59,011 nucleotides of DNA from the NCBI GenBank assembly GCA_024644585.1, contig JAHEHM010000002.1, forward strand, positions 1-59,011, in the 5' to 3' direction. Numbering within the stretch: position 1 is the first letter of the stretch; each line of letters starts with the position of its first letter. This DNA comes from Porticoccaceae bacterium. Its GTDB lineage: Bacteria > Pseudomonadota > Gammaproteobacteria > Pseudomonadales > Porticoccaceae. Shown piece after piece: positions 31,661 to 42,570 of the stretch. Under the pieces are notes generated by a model. It did not search any database. It saw nothing but the letters and a program-made list of their open reading frames with translations, and was not told the DNA's origin. The translations under genes were made by a program, and so were the position numbers.

Positions 31661-32596
31661 GTGACCAAAAAAATTCGTATAGCCACAAGAAAAAGCCCCT
31701 TAGCTTTATGGCAGGCTGAATATGTTAAGGCTGAATTGCTTCATTATCATCCTGGTTTGCAGGTTGAGTTGGTGGCAATGAGTACCCGTGGAGACAAACT
31801 ATTGGATGCTCCTTTGGCTAAGGTCGGTGGAAAAGGGTTATTTGTTAAAGAGCTTGAGCTGGCAATGCTGGAGGGCAGGGCAGATATTGCCGTGCATTCA
31901 ATGAAAGATGTGCCCATGGAATTTCCTGAGGGGTTGGGCTTGCAGGTCATCTGTGAGCGAGAGGATCCCACGGATGCCTTTGTATCAAATAACTATCCCG
32001 ATCTTTCTCAGTTACCCGATAATGCGGTTGTTGGCTCTTCTAGCTTGCGTCGCCAAACTCAAATTCGTGCGCAGTTTCCAAATTTACAAATTAAAGATTT
32101 GCGCGGCAATGTTAATACCCGATTAGATAAACTGGATAATGGGGAATATGACGCGTTGATTCTTGCTAGTGCGGGATTAATTCGTTTGGATATGAGTCAT
32201 AGAATCGCCTCTAGACTGAATACTGAGCTCTGCCTGCCTGCGGGTGGTCAAGGTGCTGTGGGTATTGAATGCCGATCTAATGATGAGGCTATTTTAGCGC
32301 TTTTAAGCCCTTTACATCACCAGGATACAGCTAGCTGTGTGATAGCTGAGCGTGCACTAAATCGTCGATTACAGGGGGGCTGTCAGGTGCCCATTGCCTG
32401 TTTTGCAGAACTTTCATCTGATCGTCAGTCGATAGGTGTTAGAGGTCTAGTGGGTAGTGTTGATGGTCAGAAGATTTTACAGTCCCAGCTATCTGGCCCT
32501 GTGGCTAAAGCGCAACAATTGGGTGAAGCCTTGGCAGAGCAGCTGCTCGAGATGGGAGCCGGTGAAATACTTAGCGAAGTACTAGGTAATCAGTAA
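31661..32596 (+). CDS. hemC: Porphobilinogen deaminase
   Basis: [18 protein letters not shown]; dipyrromethane Cys in [19 protein letters not shown] start. Confidence 0.97.
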   Translation: MTKKIRIATRKSPLALWQAEYVKAELLHYHPGLQVELVAMSTRGDKLLDAPLAKVGGKGLFVKELELAMLEGRADIAVHSMKDVPMEFPEGLGLQVICEREDPTDAFVSNNYPDLSQLPDNAVVGSSSLRRQTQIRAQFPNLQIKDLRGNVNTRLDKLDNGEYDALILASAGLIRLDMSHRIASRLNTELCLPAGGQGAVGIECRSNDEAILALLSPLHHQDTASCVIAERALNRRLQGGCQVPIACFAELSSDRQSIGVRGLVGSVDGQKILQSQLSGPVAKAQQLGEALAEQLLEMGAGEILSEVLGNQ

Positions 32597-33336
32597 TGCC
32601 TAATAAGTCGGTATTAGTGGTTAGGCCATTGCGTGAGGAGGATGCATTTCTCAAGTTGCTGGATCAGGCTGGGGTTCCTTTTAATTACATCCCCATTATG
32701 AGTATTGACCCTGTAGCGGCAGACAGTGATGATTTTGCTCGCGCAACCCGTTGTATCAATGGGTTAGATCAGTTTGATCAGGTAATTTTTATTAGTGCTA
32801 ATGCCGCGGAAATTGGCTTGCCAATGATTGCTCAGCGTTGGCCTGAAATACCAAAAAATACAGAGTTTTTCGCGGTGGGTCAGCAAACTGCCGATATTTT
32901 TTCAGCCTTTGATTACCCTGTTAGCTATCCAAAGCATCAACCTAATACCGAAGGTTTACTGCAAGAGCTTGCGCAATTACAAGATTTAACAGCCCAGTCA
33001 GTGCTTATTTTGCGCGGCGGCAGTGGCAGGCAGACATTAGGTGATGAATTAGTAAGGCGTGGCGCTCAGGTAACCTATGCTGAGTTATACCAGCGTAATA
33101 TAGATTCTAAACATCTTATCGAAGCGCAAAATTTTGCACCACAGGCTAGCTGTGTAGTTGTTCATAGCGGTGAGTTGTTGCAAGCGATGGGCGTGCCCGC
33201 TGATAAGCATATACCCCTGGTAGTCCCCAGTGATAGAATTGCGCAATTAGCTCAAGAGATGGGATACCAGAGCGTACAGGTTGCCCAGAATGCCTTGCCT
33301 TCTTCGATGTATGAAGCAGTTGTGCAAGCGCTTTAA
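32596..33336 (+). CDS. hemD: Uroporphyrinogen-III synthase
   Basis: Follows hemC with overlap; FISANAAEIGL, LRGGSGRQTLGDELVRRGAQV. Confidence 0.93.
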   Translation: MPNKSVLVVRPLREEDAFLKLLDQAGVPFNYIPIMSIDPVAADSDDFARATRCINGLDQFDQVIFISANAAEIGLPMIAQRWPEIPKNTEFFAVGQQTADIFSAFDYPVSYPKHQPNTEGLLQELAQLQDLTAQSVLILRGGSGRQTLGDELVRRGAQVTYAELYQRNIDSKHLIEAQNFAPQASCVVVHSGELLQAMGVPADKHIPLVVPSDRIAQLAQEMGYQSVQVAQNALPSSMYEAVVQAL

Positions 33337-33369
33337 TTTAAGAATTGAGAAACAAGTGAAAATAATTAT

Positions 33370-34452
33370 ATGAAAGCATCGATTTTAGCCAAACTGGATA
33401 ACCTTGATGACCGCTACCAAGAGGTTGCTGCATTATTAAGTGATTCAGAGACAATTGCAGACCAAAATAGGTTTAGAGATTTGTCAAAAGAATATGCTGA
33501 GTTAGAGCCGGTGGTTAAGGCCTATGTAGACTATCGTGACGTGATTAATAATCTTCAAGAAGCCAAACTCCTACTTAAAGATTCAGATCCTGATATGCGG
33601 GCTATGGCACAGGATGAGCTTGCGGAAGCCGAATCTCAAAGGGAGCCTCTAGAGTTAGATCTTCAGCGACTATTACTTCCAAAAGATCCCAATGATGATA
33701 AGAATGTTTTTTTGGAAATTCGTGCGGGTACTGGGGGTGATGAAGCGGCTATTTTTTCGGGTGATCTTTTTAGAATGTACAGTCGCTTTGCCGAAGGTAA
33801 GGGCTGGAAGGTTGAGGTCATCAGTGAAAGCGAAGGGGACCATGGCGGTTACAAAGAGATTATTACTAGAATCGTTGGCAAAGGGGTTTATTCGCTACTC
33901 AAGTTTGAATCTGGTGCCCATCGTGTTCAGCGAGTGCCTGAAACTGAATCTCAGGGTCGAATTCATACCTCAGCCTGTACGGTAGCGGTTATGCCCGAAG
34001 CGGATGAGCAGGATGCGATCGAGATTAATAAAGGGGATTTACGTGTGGACACATTTCGTGCCTCGGGCTCGGGTGGACAGCACGTCAATAAAACCGATTC
34101 AGCTATTCGTTTGACCCACCTGCCTACAGGTATTGTTGTGGAATGTCAGGACGAACGTTCACAGCATAAAAATCGCGCCAAGGCGATGTCAGTGCTTCAG
34201 GCGCGTTTAAATAATGCGCAATCTGATGCGGCGGCTCAAGAGCAGTCCGAGCAACGCAAAAATTTAGTCGGTAGCGGCGATCGCTCTGAACGCATTCGAA
34301 CCTATAACTTCCCACAGGGGCGAGTCACAGATCATCGAATTAACCTAACTCTGTACAAGTTAGGTGAGGTTGTGGAGGGTAGTCTGGGTGAAATTGTTCA
34401 GCCCTTGATTAATGAGTTCCAGGCCGAACAGCTTGCCAGTCTAGCCGACTAA
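33370..34452 (+). CDS. prfA: Peptide chain release factor 1
   Basis: [38 protein letters not shown]. Confidence 0.98.
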   Translation: MKASILAKLDNLDDRYQEVAALLSDSETIADQNRFRDLSKEYAELEPVVKAYVDYRDVINNLQEAKLLLKDSDPDMRAMAQDELAEAESQREPLELDLQRLLLPKDPNDDKNVFLEIRAGTGGDEAAIFSGDLFRMYSRFAEGKGWKVEVISESEGDHGGYKEIITRIVGKGVYSLLKFESGAHRVQRVPETESQGRIHTSACTVAVMPEADEQDAIEINKGDLRVDTFRASGSGGQHVNKTDSAIRLTHLPTGIVVECQDERSQHKNRAKAMSVLQARLNNAQSDAAAQEQSEQRKNLVGSGDRSERIRTYNFPQGRVTDHRINLTLYKLGEVVEGSLGEIVQPLINEFQAEQLASLAD

Positions 34453-34464
34453 CAGCCGTCTATT

Positions 34465-35304
34465 ATGGCTAATGTTTCCGATCTTCTAAAATATTCTGAT
34501 CAGCTGCAATCCACCAGTGATTCAGCGCAGTTGGATTGCGAGCTATTACTCTGTTACGTATTGGATGTTGATCGAGCCTGGCTGCGAACCTGGCCGGAAA
34601 AACCAGTTTCACAGTCTTTAGAGGCTAAGTTTTGTGCTCTGCTTGAGCGCAGAATTCAGGGTCAGCCAATTGCTTATCTTGTGGGTTCTCGTGGATTCTG
34701 GTCGATGGATTTGCAAGTTTCACAGGATACCCTGATACCGCGACCCGAAACTGAGTTGCTAGTTGAGCTTGCATTAGGCCTAAGGTTGCCTAAAAAAAGC
34801 TATGGATTGGACTTAGGCACCGGCACTGGTGCTGTTGCCTTAGCCTTGGCGACTGAACGACCCGATATGAATTTTATCGCGGTGGATTATCAGGTTGGCG
34901 CGGTTAGTTTGGCTAAAAAAAATTGCCAAGCTCTAAGGCTTCCCAATGTTAATATTTTTCAAAGTGACTGGTTTGACTCTGTGCCGTTAACAGACAATCA
35001 ATTTGATTTGATTGTTAGTAATCCACCCTATATTTCTGCAAATGACCCTCATCTTCAGCAGGGTGATGTTCGCTATGAGCCTAACAGTGCATTAGTTTCT
35101 GGTATTGATGGCCTGGATGATTTGAAAAAAATTATTACTAAAAGCCCATGTTACTTAAGATCCGATGGCTGGCTGTTACTTGAGCATGGTTTCGATCAGG
35201 CACCTGCTGTTGTGCGTCTTATGATCGAGGCTGGCTTTCAAAAAGTCGTAACCCACAAAGATTATAATCAGATAGACCGTGTGACCCTAGGGCAATGGGT
35301 ATAA
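34465..35304 (+). CDS. prmC: Protein-(glutamine-N5) methyltransferase, release factor-specific
   Basis: DLGTGTGAVALALA; VSNPPYIS. Confidence 0.96.
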   Translation: MANVSDLLKYSDQLQSTSDSAQLDCELLLCYVLDVDRAWLRTWPEKPVSQSLEAKFCALLERRIQGQPIAYLVGSRGFWSMDLQVSQDTLIPRPETELLVELALGLRLPKKSYGLDLGTGTGAVALALATERPDMNFIAVDYQVGAVSLAKKNCQALRLPNVNIFQSDWFDSVPLTDNQFDLIVSNPPYISANDPHLQQGDVRYEPNSALVSGIDGLDDLKKIITKSPCYLRSDGWLLLEHGFDQAPAVVRLMIEAGFQKVVTHKDYNQIDRVTLGQWV

Positions 35305-35492
35305 ATTCAACTGTGACTTTTTCATTTGATCGAAGGCGATAAAAATATGATCGAAAAGAACAGACAGGGCAGGGTTGGTTATTTTTTAAGCGGTTTAGGT
35401 GCATTTCTGCTACACTTGCCGCAAATTTACCATCGTGGCAAATGGATTTAGGCTATTCGCCAGTATAAAAAACAAACAAAGTATCTATTAAC

Positions 35493-36818
35493 TTGACTAA
35501 TAATTCTGAACAATCAAAAGACCAGCCGTCGCAAAAAACCTCTGCACCAACTGAGGCTGGCAAAAACCGAAGATCATCAAAATCTAATCGTCGAAAATCT
35601 CCAAAGTGGGATATTTCTCAGTTTGTTGTGGCCCCGCAAGAGGGAAAGTCTCGATTTCATGATTTTGATTTACCCACAGAGCTTATGCAGGGTATTCATA
35701 AAATTGGTTTTGAATATTGCACGCCCATTCAGGCTGCTTCATTACCCCACACTCTGCATGGTTATGATCTGGTAGGTAAGGCACAGACGGGTACAGGTAA
35801 AACAGCGGCCTTTTTATTGAGTATTATTGCTGACCTAATCAAGCATCCTGTTGAGGGTGATCGCTATTTAGGTGAGGCTAGAGCCATGATTATGGCACCT
35901 ACTAGAGAACTGGCTATTCAAATTGCCGATGACGCATCAAATTTGGTAAAGCATCTTGATTTGGGGGTTCACTGTTTGGTCGGTGGCATGGACTATGGCA
36001 AGCAGTTATCAAAACTCCAACGCAGGCACTGTGATATTTTGGTGGGTACACCGGGGCGCCTTTTAGATTTTGCTAATAATCGAGATATTTACCTAGATCA
36101 GGTAGAGGTTCTGGTAATTGATGAAGCCGATCGCATGCTTGATATGGGATTTATCCCTCAGGTTAGACGTCTTGTGCAGCTAACGCCAAAGAAAGAAGAC
36201 CGTCAAACACTCTTATATTCAGCGACATTTACCCCCGAGATTATGCGTCTTTCTCAGTCTTGGACCTTTGAGCCGGTGACGGTAGAGATTGATGCGGAAA
36301 AGATAGCCACTGATACGGTTGAGCAGAAAATCTACATTGCCTCTACTGAGGAAAAGATGATTTTACTGCAAAATATTTTGCGATCAGATGAGGTAGATTC
36401 GGTGATGGTTTTTGCTAACCGAAGAGATATCTGTCGAACATTGCATGAAAAACTTCAAAAGCAGGGCTTTAAAGTCGGTATTCTGTCGGGAGATGTTCCG
36501 CAAAATCGTCGTATGAAAGCATTGGAATCATTCAAATCTGGTGCGTTAAAGATAATGGTGGCTACGGATGTGGCTGGTCGAGGTATTCATGTTGACGGTG
36601 TCAGCCATGTGATTAATTACACCCTGCCGGAAGAGCCTGAAGACTATGTGCATCGGATTGGCAGAACCGGTCGTGCTGGAAAAACAGGAACTTCAATCAG
36701 CTTTGCCTGTGAAGACGATGCCTTCCGTTTAGAGCCCATTGAGAAATTGTTAGAGACCAAGCTTAATTGTGTAATGCCAGACCTTGCCCTTCTTGAGCCG
36801 CCAAAAACTAAAGCTTAA
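35493..36818 (+). CDS. rhlB: DEAD-box RNA helicase, RhlB-like
   Basis: AQTGTGKTAAFL, PTRELAIQ, DEAD box DEADRMLDMGF, SATF, HRIGRTGRAG; TTG start. Confidence 0.9.
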   Translation: MTNNSEQSKDQPSQKTSAPTEAGKNRRSSKSNRRKSPKWDISQFVVAPQEGKSRFHDFDLPTELMQGIHKIGFEYCTPIQAASLPHTLHGYDLVGKAQTGTGKTAAFLLSIIADLIKHPVEGDRYLGEARAMIMAPTRELAIQIADDASNLVKHLDLGVHCLVGGMDYGKQLSKLQRRHCDILVGTPGRLLDFANNRDIYLDQVEVLVIDEADRMLDMGFIPQVRRLVQLTPKKEDRQTLLYSATFTPEIMRLSQSWTFEPVTVEIDAEKIATDTVEQKIYIASTEEKMILLQNILRSDEVDSVMVFANRRDICRTLHEKLQKQGFKVGILSGDVPQNRRMKALESFKSGALKIMVATDVAGRGIHVDGVSHVINYTLPEEPEDYVHRIGRTGRAGKTGTSISFACEDDAFRLEPIEKLLETKLNCVMPDLALLEPPKTKA

Positions 36819-36840
36819 ATCGAGCGGATGTTTTTGGTGT

Positions 36841-37314
36841 TCAGGCGTGGCGCATCAGTCTTTGTTTCTGGCGACCCCAGTCTTTCTCTTTAGAATCCAT
36901 GCGTTTGTCGTAGGCTACCTTGCCCTTGGCTAGGGCAATTTCACATTTTACTAAATGACCTTTCCAGTAAAGAGTGGTGCAGACACAGGTTCGGCCCTTC
37001 TGTTTAATGGCATCCTCAATTCTTTTTAATTCACGCGCGTTTAACAGTAGCTTGCGTGTTCTTGTGGGCTCAGTGACATAATGGGTTGAAACTGTATTTA
37101 ACGGCGTGATATTAGTTCCTATTAGCCATGCCTCATTATCTTTCACAAACACATAGGTATCTGTCAGATTAACACTGCCGCCGCGCAAACTTTTCACTTC
37201 CCAACCCTGCAGAGCAAGACCTGCTTCGAACTTCTCCTCAATAAAGTAGTCATGTCGAACTTTACGGTTTTGGGCAATTGTGTTGGATTGCTGTTTAGGT
37301 TTCTTTTTACTCAT
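36841..37314 (-). CDS. smpB: SsrA-binding protein SmpB
   Basis: [32 protein letters not shown]. Confidence 0.97.
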   Translation of the reverse strand: MSKKKPKQQSNTIAQNRKVRHDYFIEEKFEAGLALQGWEVKSLRGGSVNLTDTYVFVKDNEAWLIGTNITPLNTVSTHYVTEPTRTRKLLLNARELKRIEDAIKQKGRTCVCTTLYWKGHLVKCEIALAKGKVAYDKRMDSKEKDWGRQKQRLMRHA

Positions 37315-37472
37315 GTTGCGATTATACGTTGACCATTGATTTTGTCATGACAAATTAAACTATTTATCTCAATCGTTTATGCTTATTCATACAGTCATTA
37401 ATAAAAATCTACAATATTAGGTCAGAGCTGTAAAAATGTTTACAATTTAGCCTTCAATGATTAGGAGTTGAT

Positions 37473-38843
37473 ATGGCACTTCAACAAAAAGGCATGCATG
37501 GCGCTTGGGTCAGTCGCTGGACTTTTATTATGGCGGCAACGGGTTCAGCCGTCGGGCTGGGGAATATGTGGAAATTCCCTTATGTTGCAGGCAGTAATGG
37601 CGGTGGTGCTTTTGTGCTGGTGTATCTTGCCTGTATTTTGCTTATTGGTGTGCCGGTTATGATGGCCGAGGTTATGCTGGGCCGTCATGGGCGAAAAAGT
37701 CCAATTAATTCTGTGAGTGATATTGTGGATGAAAGCGGAGCTAACCGCCGGTGGGCTTATTTAGGTTGGTTGGGGGTTGTGGCTGGTGTTTTGATTCTGT
37801 CCTTTTATGCCGTAATAGCTGGCTGGGCACTAAGCTATATTATTGAAATGGGTTCTGGTGCACTTCGTGGTGTTGACGGCAATTCAGCCGCCGCCGCATT
37901 TACCAATTTACTCAATGACCCCTCAAGATTGATATTTTGGCAGACGGTATTTTTAGTTCTCTGTGTTGCCGTAGTTATGGGTGGGGTTAAAAAAGGACTC
38001 GGAGTTGCCGTTGAGACATTAATGCCGTTGCTGTTCTTTATTTTGATTGGGCTACTGATCTTCAGTATGTTTGAGGGAAATTTTAGTGCAGCGGTTAAGT
38101 TCCTTTTTGATTTTAATTTTAATCAGCTGACTTGGCGTTCAGTGCTTGAAGCTATGGGGCAGGCATTTTTCACACTCAGTATTGGTATGGGTGCGATTAT
38201 GGCCTACGGTGCTTACATGCCGCAAAAAACGAGTATTGGCAAAACCATTCTAGTGGTGGCATTTTTTGATAGTGCCGTGGCTATTATTTCTGGACTGATT
38301 ATATTTTCTATTGTTTTTGCTACCCAGGGGATTGAGCCCAGCGCAGGTCCTGGCTTAATGTTTATCAGCCTGCCGGTAGCCTTTGGTACTATGCCGGGCG
38401 GACTATTAATTGGTGCTATCTTCTTTATTTTGGTTTCTATTGCAGCATGGAGTTCAGCTATTTCACTTCTCGAACCCTGTGTGGCATGGCTAGTTGAGGC
38501 GAAAAACATGAACCGATTTAAGGCCAATACAATTCTTGCGGTATTGGTGTGGACTCTTGGTTTAGGCACCGTATTTTCCTTTAATCTGTGGTCGGGTTAT
38601 CAGGTGTTTGGTTTTACATTCTTTGATTTCTTAGATTTTTTAACAGCTAATATTATGCTGCCAATTTCTGGCTTATTGATCGCATTATTTGTTGGCTATG
38701 TGGTGGATAAGAAAATTATTGATTCAGAAATGTTAGGTATTCAGCCCAAGGTGGCGTTAATATGGCGCTTTGCTTTGCGTTACCTAGCCCCACTAGCAAT
38801 TGGCGCTGTTTTTATAATGGGCTTTTACGATAAATTCTTTTAG
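37473..38843 (+). CDS. Sodium-dependent transporter, NSS/SNF family
   Basis: GSAVGLGNMWKFPYVAGSNGGGAFVLVYL signature, about 11-12 TMs. Confidence 0.94.
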   Translation: MALQQKGMHGAWVSRWTFIMAATGSAVGLGNMWKFPYVAGSNGGGAFVLVYLACILLIGVPVMMAEVMLGRHGRKSPINSVSDIVDESGANRRWAYLGWLGVVAGVLILSFYAVIAGWALSYIIEMGSGALRGVDGNSAAAAFTNLLNDPSRLIFWQTVFLVLCVAVVMGGVKKGLGVAVETLMPLLFFILIGLLIFSMFEGNFSAAVKFLFDFNFNQLTWRSVLEAMGQAFFTLSIGMGAIMAYGAYMPQKTSIGKTILVVAFFDSAVAIISGLIIFSIVFATQGIEPSAGPGLMFISLPVAFGTMPGGLLIGAIFFILVSIAAWSSAISLLEPCVAWLVEAKNMNRFKANTILAVLVWTLGLGTVFSFNLWSGYQVFGFTFFDFLDFLTANIMLPISGLLIALFVGYVVDKKIIDSEMLGIQPKVALIWRFALRYLAPLAIGAVFIMGFYDKFF

Positions 38844-38845
38844 GG

Positions 38846-39283
38846 GTGGCAGTGACAAAGGTCAGCAGGTCAGCATTGGTTCCATACTCAGCAGAGTCAA
38901 TGTTCTGCCTAGTGAACGATGTGGCGAGCTATCCGCAATTTATGGATGGCTGTCAATCAGTTGAGATTATTGAGCACACAGAGCAACTCATGGTGGCTTC
39001 ACTGTGTTTAAAAAAAGCCGGTATTGAGGTTAATCTAACCACAGAAAATCAATTAATACCGGGTGTAAGTATTGAAATGAGCTTGCAGGACGGACCCTTT
39101 AGTTCATTTATGGGGTTATGGAGGTTTAAGGCGCTTTCTGATTCAGCTTCAAAGTTGTCCCTTGATCTTGAGTTTGAATTTAAACGTCGAGGTCTAGGTA
39201 GCGTTGCTGCTGGAATGTTTTCTGGGGTTGCTAACAATCTTGTAGATTCCTTGTGCCGGCGAGCAGATGAAGTGTATAAATAG
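38846..39283 (+). CDS. ratA: RatA/COQ10-type START-domain protein
   Basis: VSRSALVPYSAESMFCLVNDVASYPQFMDGCQSVEI. Confidence 0.93.
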   Translation: MAVTKVSRSALVPYSAESMFCLVNDVASYPQFMDGCQSVEIIEHTEQLMVASLCLKKAGIEVNLTTENQLIPGVSIEMSLQDGPFSSFMGLWRFKALSDSASKLSLDLEFEFKRRGLGSVAAGMFSGVANNLVDSLCRRADEVYK

Positions 39284-39291
39284 GAAAAAAA

Positions 39292-39621
39292 ATGACAGCA
39301 AGTGAGATAAATATTATTGTTGAGGTAGCCTACGCGCTACCTGAAAAACAGGTGCTAAAAGAACTGACTGTGGCTGAGGGTACCACTGCCTTAGAGGCGG
39401 TTAAGCAGTCCGGCATATTGGCCTTGTTCCCGGACATAGATATCGAAAATACTAAGATGGGTATATTCTCTCAGGTATTGGGTACTAAGGGTCTAGAAGC
39501 GCCAGAGGGCTATGTTTTAAAGGCCAGAGATAGGGTAGAGCTTTATCGGGCCCTTATTGCTGACCCGAAAGAAGTGCGACGCCGCAGAGCTGAAGAAGCT
39601 AAGGCACAAAAAACCGACTAA
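39292..39621 (+). CDS. ratB: RatB/RnfH-family protein
   Basis: INIIVEVAYALPEKQVLKELTV...DRVELYRALIADPKEVRRRRAE. Confidence 0.93.
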   Translation: MTASEINIIVEVAYALPEKQVLKELTVAEGTTALEAVKQSGILALFPDIDIENTKMGIFSQVLGTKGLEAPEGYVLKARDRVELYRALIADPKEVRRRRAEEAKAQKTD

Positions 39622-39987
39622 TTATTCTGCAGTTTGATCAGCATCGGTTAATTGAAAATCACCGGATACGCTTTTCAAGAGCTCTTTGTTATCAAAGCTA
39701 AGCTTGAGCTGACGCTCTGATCTTCTGCCCTCTGAGTCAACTCTACTGTAAAAATAATCCCAGCGTGAATTGTCAAAGGTATCGGTGGTTAGGGGGGTGC
39801 CCAAGATATATTGAACCTGAGACATAGTCATACCAATTTGTAATTTGCTAACCATTTCTTGGTTGACTATGTTACCTTGTTGAACAGTGACTTTGTGAAT
39901 ACTTGGAAACTGAATCCAGCTACAACTAGAAATTAATGATAAACAGAGTAAGATCAAGATAGAATATATACGCATTTGGGCTTCCAT
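39622..39987 (-). CDS. bamE: Outer membrane assembly lipoprotein BamE
   Basis: Lipobox (LISSCSWIQFPSIHKV), QGNIVNQEMVSKLQIGMTMSQVQYILGTPL. Confidence 0.95.
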   Translation of the reverse strand: MEAQMRIYSILILLCLSLISSCSWIQFPSIHKVTVQQGNIVNQEMVSKLQIGMTMSQVQYILGTPLTTDTFDNSRWDYFYSRVDSEGRRSERQLKLSFDNKELLKSVSGDFQLTDADQTAE

Positions 39988-40041
39988 GAAGGTTCAAGTC
40001 ACAAGATAATGGCTAAATGATAACATAGAGAAGGGTAAAGT

Positions 40042-40449
40042 ATGTCTCCAGAAGATATGGAACTTAAAAAAGCGGGTTTGAAGGTAACACTACCCCGTAT
40101 CAGAATTTTACAAATTTTAGAAAACTGTTCTGAGCGACATATGACCGCTGAAGATATCTATCAGTCTCTTCGAGATGCAGGTGAAGATGTGGGTATTGCC
40201 ACCGTATACCGAGTGTTAACTCAGTTTGAGACTGCAGGATTGGTTGAAAGACACAATTTTGATTCTGGGCCAGCTGTCTATGAGCTTGATCGCGGCGAGC
40301 ACCATGATCATATGGTATGCACTGAAACGGGCAAGGTTATTGAGTTTCATAACCACGAAATTGAAGAATTGCAGGAAAAAATTGCCGAGCAAAACGGCTA
40401 TCAATTAGTGGGTCACAGCCTAGTGCTGTATGTAAAACCCAAAGATTAA
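40042..40449 (+). CDS. fur: Ferric uptake regulator Fur
   Basis: LKKAGLKVTLPRIRILQIL; HHDHMVCTETGKVIEF. Confidence 0.97.
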   Translation: MSPEDMELKKAGLKVTLPRIRILQILENCSERHMTAEDIYQSLRDAGEDVGIATVYRVLTQFETAGLVERHNFDSGPAVYELDRGEHHDHMVCTETGKVIEFHNHEIEELQEKIAEQNGYQLVGHSLVLYVKPKD

Positions 40450-40474
40450 TCTTAAGCCAATTAATTTAAATATC

Positions 40475-41263
40475 TTAAAAGCCGTGTTCAGCGCTTGGAA
40501 ATTCGCCGCTGTGAACCTCTTGTTTATAGGCTTTCAGTGCGTTTTGAATGTTAGATTCTTGCAGTAAATAATTCTTTGCAAATTTGGGTAGCTTAGCTGA
40601 TATCCCTAACATATCTTGTAGCACCAGAACCTGAGCATCAGTGGCTGGTCCGGCCCCTATCCCAATAACCGGTATGTCCAAATTTTTCGCCAGTGACTCA
40701 CCTAAGCTTGATGGGATGCATTCAACCACTAACAGATCGGCGCCAGCTTCCTCAAGCTGCTTCGCTTCATAAAGCATTTTATCAGCGGCCTCGGTGTTTT
40801 TCCCTTGAACTTTAAAGCCACTCAGCTTGTGAACTGATTGCGGAGTTAACCCGAGATGCCCACAGACTGGAATACCTCGTTCAGTCAATGCATGAACGGT
40901 TTCGGCAAGCCATTCGCCCCCTTCCAGTTTGACCATTTGCGCGCCGGCCTGCATAAGGATGGCTGCATTTTCTAAGGCTTGGGGAATAGTTGCGTAAGAC
41001 ATGAAAGGCATATCAGCTATGATTAGGGAGGCGCTAATGCCGCGATTAACATTGGCAGTATGGTAGGCCATTTCATCAATCGTTACGGGTAGGGTAGTCT
41101 CTTGACCCTGAATCACATTACCCAGAGAGTCACCCACCAATGTGACTTCAATTTCAGCCTCATCAATTAACTTTGCAAAACTATAATCATAGGCAGTGAT
41201 AACGGCAAATTTTTTGCCCTCAGCTTTGATAGATTTTAGGCGCTCAATAGTTACATTTTTCAT
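40475..41263 (-). CDS. panB: 3-methyl-2-oxobutanoate hydroxymethyltransferase
   Basis: ITAYDYSFAKLIDEAEIEVTLVGDSLGNVIQGQETTLPVT; GHLGLTPQS. Confidence 0.97.
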   Translation of the reverse strand: MKNVTIERLKSIKAEGKKFAVITAYDYSFAKLIDEAEIEVTLVGDSLGNVIQGQETTLPVTIDEMAYHTANVNRGISASLIIADMPFMSYATIPQALENAAILMQAGAQMVKLEGGEWLAETVHALTERGIPVCGHLGLTPQSVHKLSGFKVQGKNTEAADKMLYEAKQLEEAGADLLVVECIPSSLGESLAKNLDIPVIGIGAGPATDAQVLVLQDMLGISAKLPKFAKNYLLQESNIQNALKAYKQEVHSGEFPSAEHGF

Positions 41264-41335
41264 AATTTAATGGCTCAAAAATAAGTCGCAGGATCGATGA
41301 GTAAACTCTATTGTAGCATCTTAAAGAAAGGATGA

Positions 41336-42028
41336 TTATTGAATAGGATGCGGGTTGTAATAATGCCGACCGGAATGACCGCGAAGGATATATTTCACAA
41401 GATTATAATAATCTGAGTTACCCTCGGCTAAATTAATTTCACTGGTATTTACAATAAGAAGAGGGCTATCTTCGTAATGGTAAAAAAACTGCGTATAAGC
41501 GTCATTAAGCTGTTCTAGGTACGATTGGTCTATACCGCGCTCAATTGGATTGCCGCGCTGCTGTACACGGTTTAAAAGGGTGCTAGTGGGCGCCTGAAGG
41601 CATATCACTAAGTCGGGTTGTGGCAGTTCTTCAATTACCCTGTCATACAGGGTTTGATAAAGACGATATTCGTCATCATCCAGAGTAATTTGAGCAAATA
41701 AGGGATCCTTTTCAATTAAAAAGTCTGACACCTGACCCTCATGAAAGAGCTCGCCCTGCTTTAATGCTTGAAGTTTTTGAATTCTTTGGAACAGAAAAGA
41801 CAGTTGAGTCGGTAGAGCATTAGCGCGTTTATTCTGATAGAAGCGCTCTAAAAACGGATTTTCGTGGGCGTCTTCAAGCATTGTTTTGCAATTAAATGTT
41901 TCAGCAAGACGCTTGGCTAATGTAGTTTTACCAACGCCAATCGGACCTTCCACTGCTATATAGTGAGGAATAGTAATATTGGCGGCCTCAGTTTCTAGGC
42001 CTAATTCATTAAGAAATGCGACTTCCAC
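41336..42028 (-). CDS. Deoxynucleoside kinase family protein
   Basis: VEGPIGVGKTTLAKRLAE P-loop; dNK-like; panB-folK neighbourhood. Confidence 0.9.
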   Translation of the reverse strand: MEVAFLNELGLETEAANITIPHYIAVEGPIGVGKTTLAKRLAETFNCKTMLEDAHENPFLERFYQNKRANALPTQLSFLFQRIQKLQALKQGELFHEGQVSDFLIEKDPLFAQITLDDDEYRLYQTLYDRVIEELPQPDLVICLQAPTSTLLNRVQQRGNPIERGIDQSYLEQLNDAYTQFFYHYEDSPLLIVNTSEINLAEGNSDYYNLVKYILRGHSGRHYYNPHPIQ

Positions 42029-42063
42029 TCAAATATTCTCCAGTGACTGGGCTTAGAAAACGT

Positions 42064-42570
42064 TTAGTCATGTAACTTTACGATACCTTGCATTGAACAG
42101 TTTGCCAATAGACTAGAAATATTTCCACGCTTAGGGATAACTAAATTGGGGTCTAAATCATTGAGTGGTGCTAGAACGAAAGCGCGCTCATGGGCACGTG
42201 GATGGGGCAGGATTAGTTGTTCTGAGTTTTCAATCAGCTGATCAAAAACCAATATATCTAAATCCAGTGTTCTAGCGCCCCAGCGCTCCTTTCTTACTCG
42301 GCCTTGCTGATTTTCAATACTTTGTAGCGCTAGTAATAATTGATGGGCGCTAAGACTTGTTTCGATCTTGATGGCAGCGTTGATATAGTCGGGCTGATCG
42401 CCAGGACCTATGGCCTGAGTCTGGTAAAAGGGAGAGGTTCTAAGTAAGTTAATGGTGGTTTGATTATCGATACTTTGAATAGCATTTAAGAGTTGTTGTT
42501 TTGGGCTTTCAAAAATACCGTTGCGATCATTTCCCAGGTTACTGCCTAGGCCGACAAATGCCACATGCAT
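42064..42570 (-). CDS. folK: 2-amino-4-hydroxy-6-hydroxymethyldihydropteridine pyrophosphokinase
   Basis: VGLGSNLGN; RWGARTLDLDIL. Confidence 0.97.
   Translation of the reverse strand: MHVAFVGLGSNLGNDRNGIFESPKQQLLNAIQSIDNQTTINLLRTSPFYQTQAIGPGDQPDYINAAIKIETSLSAHQLLLALQSIENQQGRVRKERWGARTLDLDILVFDQLIENSEQLILPHPRAHERAFVLAPLNDLDPNLVIPKRGNISSLLANCSMQGIVKLHD

Noticed and set aside
35347-35451. 34-aa ORF (MIEKNRQGRVGYFLSGLGAFLLHLPQIYHRGKWI) between prmC and rhlB
   Set aside because: Plausible SD, but an extended -10-like TGCTACACT lies inside it (near 35408-35416), so the region is more simply the rhlB promoter; no independent support.
38846-39621. ratA-ratB as a toxin-antitoxin system
   Set aside because: Adjacent RatA/RatB are best explained as a COQ10-like START protein and an RnfH-like ubiquitin-fold protein, widely conserved core genes; no evidence for a TA pair.
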